A stretch of DNA of 64,000 bases from UBA4582 sp002389265. Its GTDB lineage: Bacteria > Pseudomonadota > Gammaproteobacteria > Pseudomonadales > Azotimanducaceae. The notes beneath the pieces are model-generated. The model saw only the letters and a list, made by a program, of their open reading frames with translations. It ran no database searches and was not told the DNA's origin. This document shows, piece after piece, positions 33,972 to 42,707 of this stretch (its first letter is position 1; every line of letters begins with the position of its first letter). Location of the stretch: contig CALSRT010000002.1 of NCBI GenBank assembly GCA_943788825.1, positions 620,001-684,000 on the forward strand, written 5' to 3'. The position numbers were made by a program, and so were the translations under genes.

Positions 33972-35573
33972 CTAAAAATCAGTGTGTTTGCGTTCGATGG
34001 GTGTATCGTTCAATTCCGTTAATATGGCTGCCATAGGTGTCAGCTGCCGGGCGTAGCGGCGCCAGCGACCAACAGAACGGCTATGGGCCGGTTCCCTGAC
34101 CTGGACTGCGCTGGCTGTTGAGACGGCGCTATTTTGCTCGTGAAACGCCAGGCAAGCGGGTTGCCAATCAAGGCCGAGGAACTCGATTAAGCGGCGGGCG
34201 TTGGGTTCCAGGTTCTGCACGGTATCTTCGTATGAAATATCAATAAATCGATCGCCGAAACGCCTGCGCCAGACGGCCATTAATTGTAGATAGCGGGCAT
34301 GATGGCGCGCCATTTCCTGCTGGTCATAGGAGTGTAGATAAGCGTCAGCAAACAATTGTTTATAGCTGGCAAAGCAGGCGTCCATGGGGTCTCGTTGGAT
34401 ATGTACAATTTTTGCGTTAGGTAATGCCGCCAGGATCAGTGGAATCATCAAATAGTTTTGCGGCAACTTATCCACGAACCAGTCGGCGTCACCTCTTTGT
34501 TTGCGCGTGGTGTCGAGATACAGCTGGCCCAATTTAGCGGGCTCAAGGGCGGCAGCGCTGGCAAAAAAGGCGCTGGAGAAACGTTTGGGATCTCGGTAAT
34601 CGCTGAGCCGGCGAACGGCCAGGCTGAGTTGCTGCAGTTCCCCCGCTGATTTCACCTGGGAGTGACTGCTGATAATGCGTTCGATCAAGGTGGTGCCGGT
34701 GCGAGGTTGGCCGACCACGAATATTGGCCCCGATGCCTCGCAGCCTGGCCCGGCTTGGGCGAGCCAATCGGTGGTGAAGGTTTTCTGCAGATCCTCAAAC
34801 ATCTGAACTTCTGCTGCTTCATCAAATTCCACGGTGCTGCGCCGATCCCGTGCGCCGATTTCAAAGGCGTCAAAGGCGGCTTCCCATTCCTCCAGGTCTT
34901 CGAGCTCTTTACCGATAGCGTAGGCGTAAAAAGCCCGTGCTCTCGGCGACAACTGGTCGGTACTAAGGAATTGCCGCATGGTGGCAATATGCGCGTCATC
35001 ACGGGCTCGCCGTGTATTGGCCAGGACCCAGTGTGCTTGTGGACTATTGGGCTGTATCGATAGTAAATATTCTATGGTGGCGACGGCCTTATCGGTATAG
35101 CCTCGATAGACGAGGTTGTTGGCCAGGTTCAGCAGAAAGGGCGGGTGCCTGGGTTGCTGGCTGACAGCAGTCTCAAAACTTTTGCCGGCTGCATCAAACT
35201 CGCCGATCAGGGAATACACGGTGCCGATCAGATCGTGCACCATCGGGTCATTGCTGGAGGTTTTGACGGCCTCTGTGAGCGCAGCATCGGCACGCACGAC
35301 CTGACCTTCATTCATAAACAGGCGGGCCAGCTGTGCCCATGCCGCGCCATGGTTGGGGTCGAGGGTGGTCACAGACCCGAACGCTTGAAACGCGGTCTTG
35401 CGATCCTGGGCCTGCAGGGCCGTGAGCCCCACGAGAAAGTGGGCCTGAGGTAGGTCTGGCTGGATCGCGAGGGCTTGTCTGCAACACTGCGATGCCCTGT
35501 CAATATTGCCTTGGGTCAGGGCTTGAAAACCCGTACGCAGCAGCTCCCTTAGATCTTGTTCGTTGACAGTCAT
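33972..35573 (-). CDS. TPR-repeat sulfotransferase family protein
   Basis: The 533-residue protein has an N-terminal run of tetratricopeptide repeats (about 1-220) and a C-terminal sulfotransferase domain (about 265-510). The PAPS-binding loop is GQPRTGTTL (near 279-287), and IVHIQRDPMDACFASYK supplies the 3'-phosphate Arg/Ser. Such proteins are widespread in marine gammaproteobacteria, often beside TonB receptors, as here. The acceptor is unknown. It is transcribed towards the receptor gene, 87 bp away, and divergently from the aminotransferase gene. Confidence 0.88.
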   Translation of the reverse strand: MTVNEQDLRELLRTGFQALTQGNIDRASQCCRQALAIQPDLPQAHFLVGLTALQAQDRKTAFQAFGSVTTLDPNHGAAWAQLARLFMNEGQVVRADAALTEAVKTSSNDPMVHDLIGTVYSLIGEFDAAGKSFETAVSQQPRHPPFLLNLANNLVYRGYTDKAVATIEYLLSIQPNSPQAHWVLANTRRARDDAHIATMRQFLSTDQLSPRARAFYAYAIGKELEDLEEWEAAFDAFEIGARDRRSTVEFDEAAEVQMFEDLQKTFTTDWLAQAGPGCEASGPIFVVGQPRTGTTLIERIISSHSQVKSAGELQQLSLAVRRLSDYRDPKRFSSAFFASAAALEPAKLGQLYLDTTRKQRGDADWFVDKLPQNYLMIPLILAALPNAKIVHIQRDPMDACFASYKQLFADAYLHSYDQQEMARHHARYLQLMAVWRRRFGDRFIDISYEDTVQNLEPNARRLIEFLGLDWQPACLAFHEQNSAVSTASAVQVREPAHSRSVGRWRRYARQLTPMAAILTELNDTPIERKHTDF

Positions 35574-35670
35574 GGTTGCAACAACCCTTTGTGGGTAAGG
35601 CCTGAATCAGGGCATAATGTCATGTTTGAATTTTCCAGACAACGCTATACGACCATAGGGTGACTTCGAA

Positions 35671-37059
35671 ATGACGACTGATATCTCTAGTGCAAAGTTT
35701 CCCAGTGAAAAGCTGAAGGAGATGGATCGCGAGACTTTATTGCATCCCTTTACTAACTATCAGCAATACGCCAAGACAGGCGGGCGGGTGGTGACTCGAG
35801 CGGAACATATCTATGTTACAGACTCTGATAACAAGCAGTTACTCGATGGCATGTCGGGGCTGTGGTGTTGCAGTTTGGGTTACAGCCAACCGACTATCAA
35901 CAAAGCGATTCAAGAGCAGTTGGAGCGTTTACCCTATTACAACAGTTTCTTTAATTGCAGTAACGATGCCGCGATAAATATGTCTAATGCGCTGGTAGAA
36001 ATCATGCCGGATCATTTGAACCACATCTTCTTCACCAATTCCGGCAGTGAAGCGAACGATACCAATATCCGTTTAGTACATCGTTACTTCGATGCTTTGG
36101 GCAAGCCCGGTAAGAAGAATATTATTGGCCGGCATAACGGTTACCACGGCAGTACGATAGCCGCCGCCAGCCTTGGTGGTATGGGTTATATGCATGAACA
36201 GTTTGTTGGTTTGACTTATACCCATCATGTGCAGCAGCCTTATTGGTATGAAGAGTGCCATGACATGGATGCCGAGGCGTTCGGGCTTGTGGCCGCCAAT
36301 GCCCTGGCAGCGAAGATCGACGAACTGGGCGCTGATACCGTCGCGGCGTTTATTGCCGAGCCCATCCAAGGTGCCGGTGGCGTGATTGTGCCGCCGGCGA
36401 GTTACTGGCCAGCGGTTGAGAAAATATGTCGTGAGCGAGATGTCCTGATTATCAGTGACGAAGTGATCTGCGGGTTTGGACGTACGGGTCAGTGGTTTGG
36501 CTGTCAAACCTATGGTTTCACCCCCGATCTGTTAACCTTCGCCAAAGGCGTGACTAATGGTTATCAGCCGTTGGGCGGTGTAGCCGTGTCAGACAAGATC
36601 GTTGAGGTGTTACAGTCGCAGAGTGTCGAATTTGCTCATGGTTTTACTTATTCCGGTCATCCAGTTGCTTGTGCAGCAGGACTGGCAACCTTGGAGATAT
36701 ACAAGCAGACGGATATTGTTGGAACCCTTAGTAAAGACCTGGCCCTTTATTTTAATGAGCGCTGGCGGCAGTTAGGTGAGCATCCGATTGTCGGTGAAGC
36801 TCGAACCCAGGGCATGTTGGGCGCCTTGGAACTGGTCCGTGACAAGTCTTCTCGCGAACGTCTGGCGCCAGATTCAGCTGCCTCTGGTTTCTGTCGAGAT
36901 CGGGCAATTGATCATGGGTTAATGGTGCGTGCAGTCAAAGACACGATGATCAGCGCGCCGCCTTATGTGTGTAGCAAAGCGGAAATCGATTTGTTAATCG
37001 ATCGATTGGCCAAGGCGCTGGATGAAACTGCCCGTCATTATGGTATCAATGAAGCATGA
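35671..37059 (+). CDS. spuC: Class III aminotransferase, putrescine/polyamine-pyruvate type (SpuC-like)
   Basis: The 462-residue PLP enzyme has the class III pattern: TNSGSEANDTNIRL (phosphate binding), HNGYHGSTIAAASLGG, EPIQGAGGVI, the Asp that contacts the pyridine N in LIISDEVICGFGRTG, and the Schiff-base Lys in FAKGVTNGY. It resembles SpuC, which transfers the amino group of putrescine or other polyamines to pyruvate. It is first in a tight operon with gamma-glutamyl-polyamine genes and overlaps the next gene by 4 bp (ATGA). Confidence 0.88.
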   Translation: MTTDISSAKFPSEKLKEMDRETLLHPFTNYQQYAKTGGRVVTRAEHIYVTDSDNKQLLDGMSGLWCCSLGYSQPTINKAIQEQLERLPYYNSFFNCSNDAAINMSNALVEIMPDHLNHIFFTNSGSEANDTNIRLVHRYFDALGKPGKKNIIGRHNGYHGSTIAAASLGGMGYMHEQFVGLTYTHHVQQPYWYEECHDMDAEAFGLVAANALAAKIDELGADTVAAFIAEPIQGAGGVIVPPASYWPAVEKICRERDVLIISDEVICGFGRTGQWFGCQTYGFTPDLLTFAKGVTNGYQPLGGVAVSDKIVEVLQSQSVEFAHGFTYSGHPVACAAGLATLEIYKQTDIVGTLSKDLALYFNERWRQLGEHPIVGEARTQGMLGALELVRDKSSRERLAPDSAASGFCRDRAIDHGLMVRAVKDTMISAPPYVCSKAEIDLLIDRLAKALDETARHYGINEA

Positions 37060-37823
37060 GACCTCTGGTTCTGGTGCCTTGTGATGTCAAACACGTGGAG
37101 GGTCACCCCTTCCATGGTGTTGGCGAAAAATATATCAATGCGGTCAGCCATGGTGCCGGTGTTCAAGCCCTGTTGGTGCCTGGCATAGGCGCGGGGCAAG
37201 ATCTTCTGTCACTGGAGCAGGATACCGATATTGACGGTTTGCTCGATCTTGCTCAGGGGCTCTTTTTGACCGGCAGCGTGAGTAACGTTGAACCAGGCAG
37301 ATACGGCAACTCAGATGCACCCGCTGATATCAAGCAGGACCACCAGCGGGACGCCACAGTTTTTCCATTGCTGGCGCGAGCGATAGCGCGCAAAATCCCT
37401 ATACTCGCCGTCTGTCGAGGTATCCAGGAGCTGAATGTCGCGATCGGAGGCACGCTCTATCATGCGGTGCATGAGCAACCGGGCTATGCCGATCATCGTG
37501 AGCAGGACGGCCTCTCCAGAGCAGAGCTGTATGCGCCAGCACATGATGTGGATGTTGTCGCTGGGGGTTTGCTCGAAAAAATTGTCGATGCGCCATGCTT
37601 TGCAGTGAATTCGTTGCATGCGCAGGCGATCGCGATATTGGCGCCAGGTTTACGTGCAGAGGCGATCTCTAAAGATGGTGTCATTGAGGCCGTCTCAAAG
37701 GATGGTCAATTCTTGTTGGGCGTGCAATGGCATCCCGAATGGGCATTTGCCGACAATCCCCAGTCCAAGGCGATCTTCGCGGCTTTTGGTCAGGCGGTTC
37801 GACACTTCGCCACAAACCGTTAA
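37056..37823 (+). CDS. puuD: Gamma-glutamyl-gamma-aminobutyrate hydrolase (PuuD-like, C26)
   Basis: The 255-residue class I glutamine-amidotransferase-like hydrolase has nucleophile C120 in LAVCRGIQELNVA, plus the His/Glu pair in GVQWHPEWA (about 226-234). It releases GABA from gamma-glutamyl-GABA, the last step of the glutamylated putrescine route. It is translationally coupled to the aminotransferase and lies 78 bp before the synthetase. Confidence 0.9.
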   Translation: MRPLVLVPCDVKHVEGHPFHGVGEKYINAVSHGAGVQALLVPGIGAGQDLLSLEQDTDIDGLLDLAQGLFLTGSVSNVEPGRYGNSDAPADIKQDHQRDATVFPLLARAIARKIPILAVCRGIQELNVAIGGTLYHAVHEQPGYADHREQDGLSRAELYAPAHDVDVVAGGLLEKIVDAPCFAVNSLHAQAIAILAPGLRAEAISKDGVIEAVSKDGQFLLGVQWHPEWAFADNPQSKAIFAAFGQAVRHFATNR

Positions 37824-37901
37824 ATAAAGGCGCAATTAAAGCAGAAAGTTATCTGTCAAATTAACCACCGTTCATACCTTTAACTTATAGGAACTATCTT
37901 T

Positions 37902-39227
37902 ATGTCAGCGTTACCAGACCCTATATCAGCCCATGTTGAGTTGCTTTTCTCTGACATGAACGGCGTTCCTCGGGGCAAAGTGATTGATGGCGCCACCTTG
38001 AAGCCGGGGTATCGCCCCCATATGGGATTGTCGGTATTGTTTCAGACTATCACCGGCGAGTATGCAGATATTCTTGATCGACTCAACCCGAAAGACGAAG
38101 ACATGCTGTTAGAGCCAGACTGGTCTACCTACAGAACAACGCCATGGAAAGAGGATGATCATAGTCAGGTGATTTGCCGTTCCTTGAGCAAAAATGGCCA
38201 GCCAACTACCGTCGATTCCAGAAATATTTTGATAGAGGTGCTTAATCAATATGCGCAGGTGGGCTGGTTTCCCATTGTAGCGCCTGAAGTTGAGTTCTAT
38301 CTGGTGCAGCCCGTGAAGGATCCGCGAAATGCATTGGTGCCAGCTACTGGTCAGGATGGTCGGCTTGAATCGGGCGGTGAGTCTTTCAGTATCGATGCCT
38401 TGGATAAGTTTGAAGATTTTTTTGCGACTCTGCGGCAATCCTGTGCGAAAGCGAATATTCAATTAGAGGGTTTGATTCACGAAATGGGGCCCGGGCAGAT
38501 AGAGCTTAATGTGGGTCATGGCGATGCGTTGGATAAAGCCGATCAATTATTCCTGTTGAAGCGTGCAGTTAAGGCGTGCGCCTTAAAGTGCGGTATGACG
38601 GCAACGTTTATGGCGAAACCGATTGAAGAGGCGGCTGGTAGTGGCTTGCATATTCACACCAGCATGAACGATGCTGATGGCAACAATGTGTTTGCCTTGC
38701 AGGATGGCCAAGCCACTGTGATGCTCAAGCATTACATTGCGGGTTTGCAATACTACCTGCCGCGGGCGTTTGCACTGTTTTCACCTACCATCAATAGCTA
38801 CAAGCGATTCGTGCCTGACCTGTCCGCGCCGGTGAATCTGGAATGGGGTTATGATAATCGAACGACGGGCTTTCGGATTCCCTATGACACCGATGAAAAT
38901 GGTCGGGTCGAGAATAGAATTGCTGGTGCTGACGCCAACCCTTATCTGTTTACTGCGGCGACGCTAGCCTGCGGGCTATTGGGCATTCGCGAGAAGCTTG
39001 AGCCGACCGAGCCGGTGGAAAGTAATGCTTACTATTTAAATCTGCCAGCGGCCTTCCCTCGTGACCTGGGCGCCGCCTTGGTTGAGCTACAAAATTGTCA
39101 GCCGATCATTGACCTGATAGGTAAAGATTTCATTGACTCATTTGTATCGATCAAACAAATGGAGATTGATCACTTTCAGGCGGAAATTTCCTTGTGGGAG
39201 CAACGTTATCTGTGTGAGTCTCTGTAG
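37902..39227 (+). CDS. puuA: Gamma-glutamylputrescine synthetase (GlnA family)
   Basis: The 441-residue enzyme has the glutamine synthetase fold: an N-terminal beta-grasp (about 1-105), then VAPEVEFYLV and SGLHIHTSM with metal and glutamate ligands, and NLEWGYDNRTTGFRIP for ATP and glutamate. Length and context match PuuA/SpuI, which ligates glutamate to putrescine, rather than GlnA, which is longer and carries an adenylylation loop. AGGAAC lies just before the start. The next gene begins 2 bp after its stop. Confidence 0.9.
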   Translation: MSALPDPISAHVELLFSDMNGVPRGKVIDGATLKPGYRPHMGLSVLFQTITGEYADILDRLNPKDEDMLLEPDWSTYRTTPWKEDDHSQVICRSLSKNGQPTTVDSRNILIEVLNQYAQVGWFPIVAPEVEFYLVQPVKDPRNALVPATGQDGRLESGGESFSIDALDKFEDFFATLRQSCAKANIQLEGLIHEMGPGQIELNVGHGDALDKADQLFLLKRAVKACALKCGMTATFMAKPIEEAAGSGLHIHTSMNDADGNNVFALQDGQATVMLKHYIAGLQYYLPRAFALFSPTINSYKRFVPDLSAPVNLEWGYDNRTTGFRIPYDTDENGRVENRIAGADANPYLFTAATLACGLLGIREKLEPTEPVESNAYYLNLPAAFPRDLGAALVELQNCQPIIDLIGKDFIDSFVSIKQMEIDHFQAEISLWEQRYLCESL

Positions 39228-39229
39228 TC

Positions 39230-40540
39230 ATGGGATCTCGGCGGCAAGGCAGTGATCCTCGTGTTGGTTACGATGAGTCATGGTATTACGCCACTGCCAA
39301 GGGGTTGGTGCAGCATCCGCAGCTGACTGAATCTGTCGATGCAGACGTCTGTATTGTTGGCGCAGGTTACACGGGATTGTCGGCGGCGATTGAGTTGGCG
39401 GAGCAAGGCTTGAAGGTTGTTGTGTTAGAAAGCCATCGAGTCGGTGCGGGTGCCTCAGGTCGCAATGGTGGCGTTCTGGGTATGGGGCAACGCAAGGATC
39501 AGGATGAGCTTGAAGTTATGCTCGGCCTCGATGTGGCGAAGCAAATGTGGCAAGTCGCCTGTGATGCCAACGGGCTAGTCAGAGACCGTATCAAGCGCTA
39601 TGCAATTGACTGCGACCTGACTGATGGCGAACTGCATGTGGCTCATAGGGAACGTTATGTTGATGATCTGCGGCGTTATAATGATCACTTGGCTGAGCAC
39701 TACGGATATACCGAACGCCGCCATGTGAGCCGCGAAGAAGTGCGGGCCATGTTGGGTGTGGACTCATTTTATGGTGGTGCCCTCGATTTTCGCTCAGCCC
39801 ATATTCATCCCTTGAATCTGGCATTGGGCCTCGCTCGTGCAGCGAAGACATTAGGCGTGCAAATATTCGAACGGTCTGCCGTGCTCGACTATCAGAATCC
39901 AGTCACCGATCAAGTACTTGCCAAGACCGCAGCCGGCGAGGTCAGAGCGAAATACCTGGTGCTGGCTTGTAACGGTTATTTGGGTAAGCTGGATCGGCAG
40001 GCGGGCAAATATCAGATGCCCATCAATAACTTTATTCTGGCCACTGAACCCTTAGGTGCAGCGCGCGCTCAACAACTGAATCGCGATAATGTCGCGGTGG
40101 TAGATACCCGGTTTGTGGTCAATTACTTTCATAACTCACCAGACCACCGACTAATCTTTGGCGGTGGCGAAAATTATTCACCATTCTTTCCGCGAGACAT
40201 CAAAGACTTTGTTCGCCAGCATATGCTTGAGGTTTATCCACAATTGGCGGATGTGAAGATTGACTATGCCTGGGGTGGAACCTTAGCCATTACCATGCGG
40301 CGGATGCCGAGTTTTGGTCGAGCTGGGCCCAACGTTTACTGGGCCCAAGGCTATTCTGGGCATGGTATCGCGATGGCAAATATGGGTGGCAAGCTGATTG
40401 CCGAGGCGATTGCTGGGCAGGCGTCGCGGTTCGATCTGTTTGCCAATATTCGCCACATACCCTTTCCCGGTGGTCGCTGGCTGCGCTGGCCTGGCCTCGT
40501 GGCGGGTATGCTTTATTATTCGCTGTTAGACAAGTTTTAG
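39230..40540 (+). CDS. puuB: FAD-dependent gamma-glutamylputrescine oxidase (PuuB-like)
   Basis: The 436-residue DAO-family flavoprotein has the FAD motif VCIVGAGYTGLSAAIELAEQ (about residues 41-60), GASGRNGGVLG and, near the C-terminus, GYSGHGIAMANMGGKLIAEA. It would oxidise gamma-glutamylputrescine to the aldehyde. It directly follows the synthetase, 2 bp away. No aldehyde dehydrogenase (PuuC) is in the window, so that step must be encoded elsewhere. It ends overlapping the converging agmatinase gene by 4 bp. Confidence 0.9.
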   Translation: MGSRRQGSDPRVGYDESWYYATAKGLVQHPQLTESVDADVCIVGAGYTGLSAAIELAEQGLKVVVLESHRVGAGASGRNGGVLGMGQRKDQDELEVMLGLDVAKQMWQVACDANGLVRDRIKRYAIDCDLTDGELHVAHRERYVDDLRRYNDHLAEHYGYTERRHVSREEVRAMLGVDSFYGGALDFRSAHIHPLNLALGLARAAKTLGVQIFERSAVLDYQNPVTDQVLAKTAAGEVRAKYLVLACNGYLGKLDRQAGKYQMPINNFILATEPLGAARAQQLNRDNVAVVDTRFVVNYFHNSPDHRLIFGGGENYSPFFPRDIKDFVRQHMLEVYPQLADVKIDYAWGGTLAITMRRMPSFGRAGPNVYWAQGYSGHGIAMANMGGKLIAEAIAGQASRFDLFANIRHIPFPGGRWLRWPGLVAGMLYYSLLDKF

Positions 40541-41493
40541 ATGGCATCATCTTGCAGTTTTTTTAGTGCTAACAGGCCGATAAAGTCGTGAGCAATGGTT
40601 GCCGCTGCGATCGCGGTGATCTCTGCATGATCATAGGCTGGTGCGACCTCAACCACGTCCATGCCGACAAAATTCAGTTTGCCAAGGCCGCGCAATATGC
40701 CGAGGGCCTGTGCTGACGACAGGCCGCCGGCTACCGGTGTGCCGGTGCCGGGTGCAAATGCCGGGTCAAGACAATCAATATCGAAGGTCAGATAGGCAGG
40801 GTGGTCACTGACGATGTCGAGAATGTGCTGGATCGTTTCCTGTTGGCTCTGCTGGTGCACCGTGGGTGCATCAATGACGGTGAAGCCGTGGCTCTCATCA
40901 CTGAATGAGCGAATGCCAATCTGTACCGAGCGAGATACGTCAATAAGCCCCTCGCGCTTGGCGCGCAGAAACATAGAGCCATGGTCCAGGCGTTTGCCGT
41001 CATCTTCCCAAGTGTCGACATGGGCATCGAAGTGAACCAGAGCTACAGGGCCATATTTTTCCGCGTGAGCCCGCAATAGCGGATAAGTGACAAAGTGATC
41101 GCCGCCCAGGGTAACCATCAAGGCGCCGCTGCTGATGAGCAGTCGCGCATGCGCCTCAACGGTTTCTACCAAGTGCTGCGGGTAACCCGAGTCGAGTAGG
41201 CAGTCGCCGTAGTCAGCCACAGCCAGAACCTCGACTGGGTTGATGCCAAAGGGAAACGCCCGACCGATGAGTTCTGCGAGCTGCACCGAAGCGGCGCGAA
41301 TGGCCTGCGGGCCCAAGCGTGCGCCGGGCCGAAAGGTGGTGGCGGAATCAAAGGGGATGCCAGAAATGACGACATCTGCGCCGTCAATATCCTGGGTGTA
41401 TTTGCGCCGCAGGAACGATAATTCACCGGCAAATGTGTTGCCACCCTGAACGTGCTCGATAAATCGCTGGCGTTTCGGATTTTGCTGATTCAT
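40537..41493 (-). CDS. speB: Agmatinase (SpeB-like)
   Basis: The enzyme (318 residues from the chosen start) hydrolyses agmatine to putrescine and urea. All manganese-binding motifs of the ureohydrolase family are present: GGDHFVTYP, HFDAHVDT and TFDIDCLDPAFAPGTGTP. The start at 41493 (MNQQNPKRQR) gives the normal length; a TTG 20 codons upstream is possible. It converges on the puu genes and would feed putrescine into them. Confidence 0.92.
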   Translation of the reverse strand: MNQQNPKRQRFIEHVQGGNTFAGELSFLRRKYTQDIDGADVVISGIPFDSATTFRPGARLGPQAIRAASVQLAELIGRAFPFGINPVEVLAVADYGDCLLDSGYPQHLVETVEAHARLLISSGALMVTLGGDHFVTYPLLRAHAEKYGPVALVHFDAHVDTWEDDGKRLDHGSMFLRAKREGLIDVSRSVQIGIRSFSDESHGFTVIDAPTVHQQSQQETIQHILDIVSDHPAYLTFDIDCLDPAFAPGTGTPVAGGLSSAQALGILRGLGKLNFVGMDVVEVAPAYDHAEITAIAAATIAHDFIGLLALKKLQDDAI

Positions 41494-41612
41494 GGGCTTG
41501 GCCTGTGGTGACTGATGGGCGCCGATTTTGGACTGGCCGAGTGTTCGGGTCAAATGCTATGACGCAAGTCGCAAGGTTGCTCGTGCTTTTTCGCTCGTGA
41601 TCTGTGACCCTT

Positions 41613-41680
41613 GGTGTCGTGAACAGGTGTCGTGAACAGGTGTCGTGAACAGGTGTCGTGAGCAGGCGGCGTGATAACAG
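41613..41680. repeat. 13-bp tandem repeat
   Basis: Four head-to-tail copies of GGTGTCGTGAACA (41613-41664, the last with one change) are followed by a degenerate fifth. They lie upstream of the agmatinase gene. The repeat could vary in number between strains. Confidence 0.75.
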
Positions 41681-41751
41681 GCTGTGTGAATCGGGCCTCG
41701 CTCATTGCGCCGTGTGACAGGATCGGGCAGTGGATTGGCTAGGGTGATTGA

Positions 41752-42669
41752 TTACTGCTTGGTGAAGACCAGTAACTGGTTGTTGGCGGGCATAGGTGTG
41801 TCTGACAACAGGTGAAAGCCTTGTGCTTCGGCGCGAGCTTGCAGGGTTTCAATATCACGAATGCCACTGAGGGGGTTGCGCGCTTTAAGCCACTCATCAA
41901 AGGTCGCGTTTGATTCAGCAGTGAACTCGCCCAGGTATTTGAAAGGGCCATAAAAACATAGTTTACCGCCCGTTGGCAGGGCGCTTGCCGCGCCTCGGAA
42001 CAGGGATGGCAGCAGTGCTGCGGGCATAATGTGCACGACGTTGGCGGCATAGATATGATCTGTGGGCGGGAAGACTGATGTGGCGATGTCCAGATACAGC
42101 GGCGGGCTGACATTCAAAGGCGCGAGACGTTCGATGTTTTCAAGCAGGCCGGCAAAGTATTCACCTTGATCAGTGGGCTGCCAAGTGAGGTGTGGTAGTG
42201 CTGCCGCCATATGCACCGCATGTTGTCCAGAGCCACTGCCGATTTCAAGGATTCGCGCAGGTTTCAGGAACAATGACTTGAGCTGCTCAAGGATGGGTGC
42301 CTTATTGTTGTCGGCTGCTTGAGAAAACTGGGTAAATTGGTCGATGACAGTGTCCTGTGGTCGTTGGTCGGCTGGGCAGATTATTAAGCTTCTGGTGCGG
42401 CGTCCGGGGCCGTGTAGCCTTCTACTGCGGTCAATCTTTTCGCCAGCAAGGAACCGGTCGCGCTGTTCGTTCAAATACTTGCGGGCCTCCTTGTCCATCA
42501 AGTTAAGGTGCTTTTCGTTGATGAGCATGGTTTGAATGTGTTGCCATTCGAGCCAGGCCTGCTCGGAGACATTATCGAAGACCTGTTGACCTTTGGCACC
42601 GGGGAAGGGTTGTGCATTCAGGCCGGGCAAGTCTTTTTTTAATCGACTGCAAAATACTGTTCTGCTCAT
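41752..42669 (-). CDS. DUF938 SAM-dependent methyltransferase, in frame with the YggX start
   Basis: As read, a single 305-codon frame joins the start of YggX to a DUF938 methyltransferase (QFSQAADNNKAPILEQL, then ILEIGSGSGQHAVHMA as motif I). YggX itself ends in another frame at 42384, so this is probably not a true fusion. DUF938 alone should begin near 42345, giving 197 residues, normal for the family. No ATG, GTG or TTG exists there; the best candidate is ATC at 42345 with AGGA 7 bp upstream. It is last in the asmA-mutY-yggX operon. The methylated substrate is unknown. Confidence 0.8.
   Translation of the reverse strand: MSRTVFCSRLKKDLPGLNAQPFPGAKGQQVFDNVSEQAWLEWQHIQTMLINEKHLNLMDKEARKYLNEQRDRFLAGEKIDRSRRLHGPGRRTRSLIICPADQRPQDTVIDQFTQFSQAADNNKAPILEQLKSLFLKPARILEIGSGSGQHAVHMAAALPHLTWQPTDQGEYFAGLLENIERLAPLNVSPPLYLDIATSVFPPTDHIYAANVVHIMPAALLPSLFRGAASALPTGGKLCFYGPFKYLGEFTAESNATFDEWLKARNPLSGIRDIETLQARAEAQGFHLLSDTPMPANNQLLVFTKQ
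42384..42669 (-). CDS. yggX: Fe(2+)-trafficking protein YggX (one-base frame disruption)
   Basis: The first 80 residues are unmistakably YggX: MSRTVFC with the functional Cys, GLNAQPFPGAKGQ, and WQHIQTMLINEKHLNLMD. After FLAGEKIDR the expected ending (VEGYTAPDAAPEA, then TAA at 42384) continues one frame over, across an apparent extra base at 42426. With that base removed the protein is 94 residues, normal for the family. YggX protects Fe-S enzymes and moves ferrous iron. It follows mutY, as in E. coli. Confidence 0.8.
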
Positions 42670-42707
42670 GATGGTCCTCGCATAGCATAGTTGTTTTGGG
42701 AGCCGCC

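Noticed and set aside
41613..41680. Possible iteron-type replication origin
   Set aside because: The 13-bp repeats lack an adjacent replication gene, a DnaA box or a clearly AT-rich unwinding region.
41752..42669. Genuine YggX-methyltransferase fusion protein
   Set aside because: The normal YggX C-terminus is still encoded in the neighbouring frame, so a one-base change is the simpler explanation, though kept as a finding.
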